Positions 61,560 to 64,000 of a DNA stretch of 64,000 nt are shown here, one piece after another. Under the pieces are notes generated by a model. It saw only the letters and a program-made list of their open reading frames with translations, was not told where the DNA came from and made no database searches. How positions within the stretch are numbered: position 1 is the stretch's first letter; each line of letters begins with the position of its first letter. The DNA is taken from the NCBI RefSeq assembly GCF_020740795.1, contig NC_067312.1:59210405-59274404 (forward strand). The letters are read 5' to 3'. A program made the translations under genes and the position numbers. The DNA is from Apus apus. Its lineage: Eukaryota; Chordata; Aves; Apodiformes; Apodidae.

Positions 61560-62640
61560 CTCCATAGACAATCTCATACAGGATCTCTGCTCAGAGCAAC
61601 ATCAACAATACCTAGCTGCTCAGTTGTGGGTGGATTATCTCCAAGGATGAAGACTTCTCAATGACTCTGGACAGCTTGCTCCAGTGTTTAGCCACCCTCA
61701 CTGTAAAAAGTTGGGAGTTTTAATGCTTAAATGGTATAACCTGTATTTCATTTTGCTCCTGTTCTCTCTTTTGTTCTTCGAAAACTGAAGATGGAGCTTG
61801 GCTTAATGTTTTTTTTTACTCCCCCCAACAGGTATTAATACAAACAGATAAGATCCCGCTGAACAGATTGTTCTGCTCCAAAACAAGCAGTGCCAGCCCT
61901 TTGAGCCATTTTTCAAAGATGACTCATTTCCTTTATCATCCTCACAGACATTCACTGAACTTGCTTCAGTGTGTCCGTGTCTCTCTTGTTCTGGGAAGAG
62001 TGGTACTGGACACAGGTTCCCAGATATGGTCTTACTAGGGCCAAGTAGAGGAAATTCATCACCTCTGTCAGTAGACTGGCAACACCCTTCTTAAGGCAAC
62101 CCAGTACACTGTTGGTCTCCTTTGCTGTAATGGCACAGTGCTTCTCACTGTGAACTTCATGTCCATAAAAAAACCCCAGGAATTTCTTTGCCAAGCTCAT
62201 TTCCAGCTGGTCAGCCCCCAGACTGTATGGATGCATGGGGTTACTCTTCCAGGGGTGCAGTATTTGGCACTTTCTTGCACTGAACTTCATAGGGTTCCTG
62301 TTGCTCCATATTTCCAGCTTTTTGAGGTCTCCCTGAACGGCAGCATACCCATCTGCTCTACCAGTCCCTCCTATCAACTACAGGCTTGCTGAGGATCATC
62401 TCTGTCCCATGATTGAGGTCACTTGTGAACTTGTCAGCCAACATTGCCCCGGCATTGACCCCTGGTACATGCCATTGTTGACTACCCGGGGTTTTGTGCC
62501 ACTGTTATGGGAGAGACTGTCTGCTTTATGTAAAACTTATTTCCAATTAGAGTGTTTATAACAGACAGCTGCCCATAGACTTGTGTGTCCACTATCCATA
62601 AGTCATAAGCTCTTGCTGGCTCATCTGTCCCAAGGCAGAG
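61560..62640 (-). mobile_element. CR1-type LINE, reverse-transcriptase C-terminal part and 3' region
   Basis: On the minus strand, 62377-61952 is open for 141 codons and reads as the end of CR1 ORF2: AAVQGDLKKLEIWSNRN-like, MKFSARKCQILH, LVRPYLGTCVQYHSSQNKRD. Weaker homology continues left to about 61560 (a CR1-like CTCCAGTGTTTAGCCACCCT segment on plus) and right to about 62640. Sense relative to TDRD7. No catalytic YADD motif is within the recognisable part. Confidence 0.82.
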
Positions 62641-64000
62641 CTTGGAGCATCCCCGCTGCTCTCACACTAGAGAGGCTCACAGAAACTCCCTGCTCCTTGC
62701 TGTTCCAGTCCATCATTCCTCAGCAGCCCATGTCCATCTATAGCAGCATGCCAATTTAGTGCATGGTCGCAAGAGCCCTCCATGACCCTAACGAGTTCAC
62801 AGCCCTCAATGGCATGCAGACCTCCAGTTTCTCCTGGTTGTGCACCATGCTGTGGGCAGTCATGTACGGGCACTTAAGAGAGGTGCCAAGCTGTACCCAT
62901 TTCCAGAGAAGGGTACCAGAGCTTTCTTCACGCTCCAATAACAGACATTTCCATGTTTATAACATGGATGCATATGGGATGGACCACTTTCAGCCCTGCT
63001 CTGTTCTCAGGGTCTCAATACAAAAGGCTTTTTGCTCATACACAGCTTATCATAGTTATATAAATGCATGTTTTCACATCTTTCATATATTTCAGATTTT
63101 TCCTGTCACTGTTGCAAGTTATTTTCAGCATTTCCTTCCAGTATTTCCACATCATAGTGAATTTAAGTTTAGCAAAAATTATTATTTGAGTTAGAATTAA
63201 TTCAGATGTAGAGTGATGGGGTGGATGAATTCACTTGCAGCAGAGCAAAGCAGCCTTCAAATTCATTTTTTTGGAAGGGTTATTTAAGCAAAAACCTAAG
63301 TTTCCATAGAGAAAGGTGCAACTATATGCTGCCTGTAACTGAACATAACATGAAGCAAAACTGGGTTCCTTGAAATTACACAACCACCTGTTGCAGGTGC
63401 ACAGTATTTAAATTTTAGTCCCCTCGGTGTTTTCTGTATCCTGAATTTAATCCTCAGTCTGTGTGGAAACAGGAGAAGATATCTACCTGTGTGAAGGAAT
63501 AATTCTCAGCTTTCATCTTTCCTATAATCAAGAAGCCTAAATTAGTGTTCAGTAGTAAGAAGAACCCAGGACAATTTGTATTATTCCCTTCCCAACACAA
63601 CCAGTTTGTTCATCATTAGCTACCCAGACAATATTGATATCACACAAAACCTTTAAGAAGCATGTAACATGTAGCACTCTGATATAAATTTATATTATTT
63701 ACTGCTCACTTTAAAGGATTGCTTGTTTAATGTATTCCTTGTGCTGTATCTTGGATAGGTGCCCTACCAGTAATGAAAATCCTTTTAGGGCTACCTAGAC
63801 TGCAGCCAGGAACATCGGTTGCTAGCAGACCTCTCTACATGTGCAAGTGTGTCCTGCTTTCCACTCCCCTATCTCCAAAGGGATTAAAAGAAGACGCAAG
63901 GATCTTGGCAGTCTTTTTGGAGGTCAGGGTACTCCCACAGCCAGGAAAAGAGACTGGTTGAATGCATGGTCTTGCAGCAGGCTTGTGTGGACTCTGAGCT

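Larger units (their letters stand above)
60535..64000 (-). other. TDRD7 intron upstream of the first visible exon
   Basis: Runs off the right edge. Contains arm B and a CR1-type LINE block (about 61560-62640). I searched the minus strand for the LOTUS1 exons (first about 69 codons) and for a CpG island and saw neither, so the TDRD7 promoter is outside the window. 62.7-64.0 kb shows nothing recognised. Confidence 0.65.

Noticed and set aside
61952..62377. 141-codon minus-strand open frame as a possible host gene
   Set aside because: The sequence reads as the C-terminal part of CR1 reverse transcriptase; it is transposon remains.

Overview
This is vertebrate nuclear DNA, almost certainly from a bird. 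The evidence is two vertebrate genes split into exons with consensus splice sites, many CR1 LINE fragments with the avian 3' end (copies of an ATTCTGTG-like octamer), and solo retroviral LTRs of an avian type. The species cannot be told from the sequence.

Both genes are on the minus strand, in tandem and in the same order as the human TDRD7-TMOD1 pair. From high to low coordinates: (1) TDRD7, a Tudor and LOTUS domain protein of germ granules and lens RNA granules. Fifteen coding exons lie between 60534 and 26206 and join into one frame of 1026 codons plus stop. About the first 69 codons are missing and must lie beyond 64000. (2) About 5 kb of intergenic DNA (20.9-25.9 kb) with a T/G-rich low-complexity tract. 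(3) A CpG island at about 20.0-20.9 kb, the probable TMOD1 promoter, which carries a 17-bp minisatellite. (4) TMOD1 (tropomodulin-1), which caps actin filament pointed ends. Five coding exons between 10588 and 986 encode residues 1-206; the rest of the leucine-rich cap lies off the left edge.

The introns hold most of the remaining content: about ten CR1 pieces, including one internally deleted copy that keeps an ORF1 esterase remnant; three solo LTRs, one with a perfect 5-bp target duplication; and a pair of very similar 342-bp inverted repeats.

The observations I rate highest are two consecutive GC-AG introns in TDRD7 around the first Tudor domain; the inverted-repeat pair that flanks one TDRD7 coding exon and could fold the pre-mRNA around it; and the minisatellite in the TMOD1 CpG island. 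I found no bacterial-type system, CRISPR array, RNA gene or extra protein gene. The remaining long open frames are chance frames in GC-rich DNA or parts of repeats.
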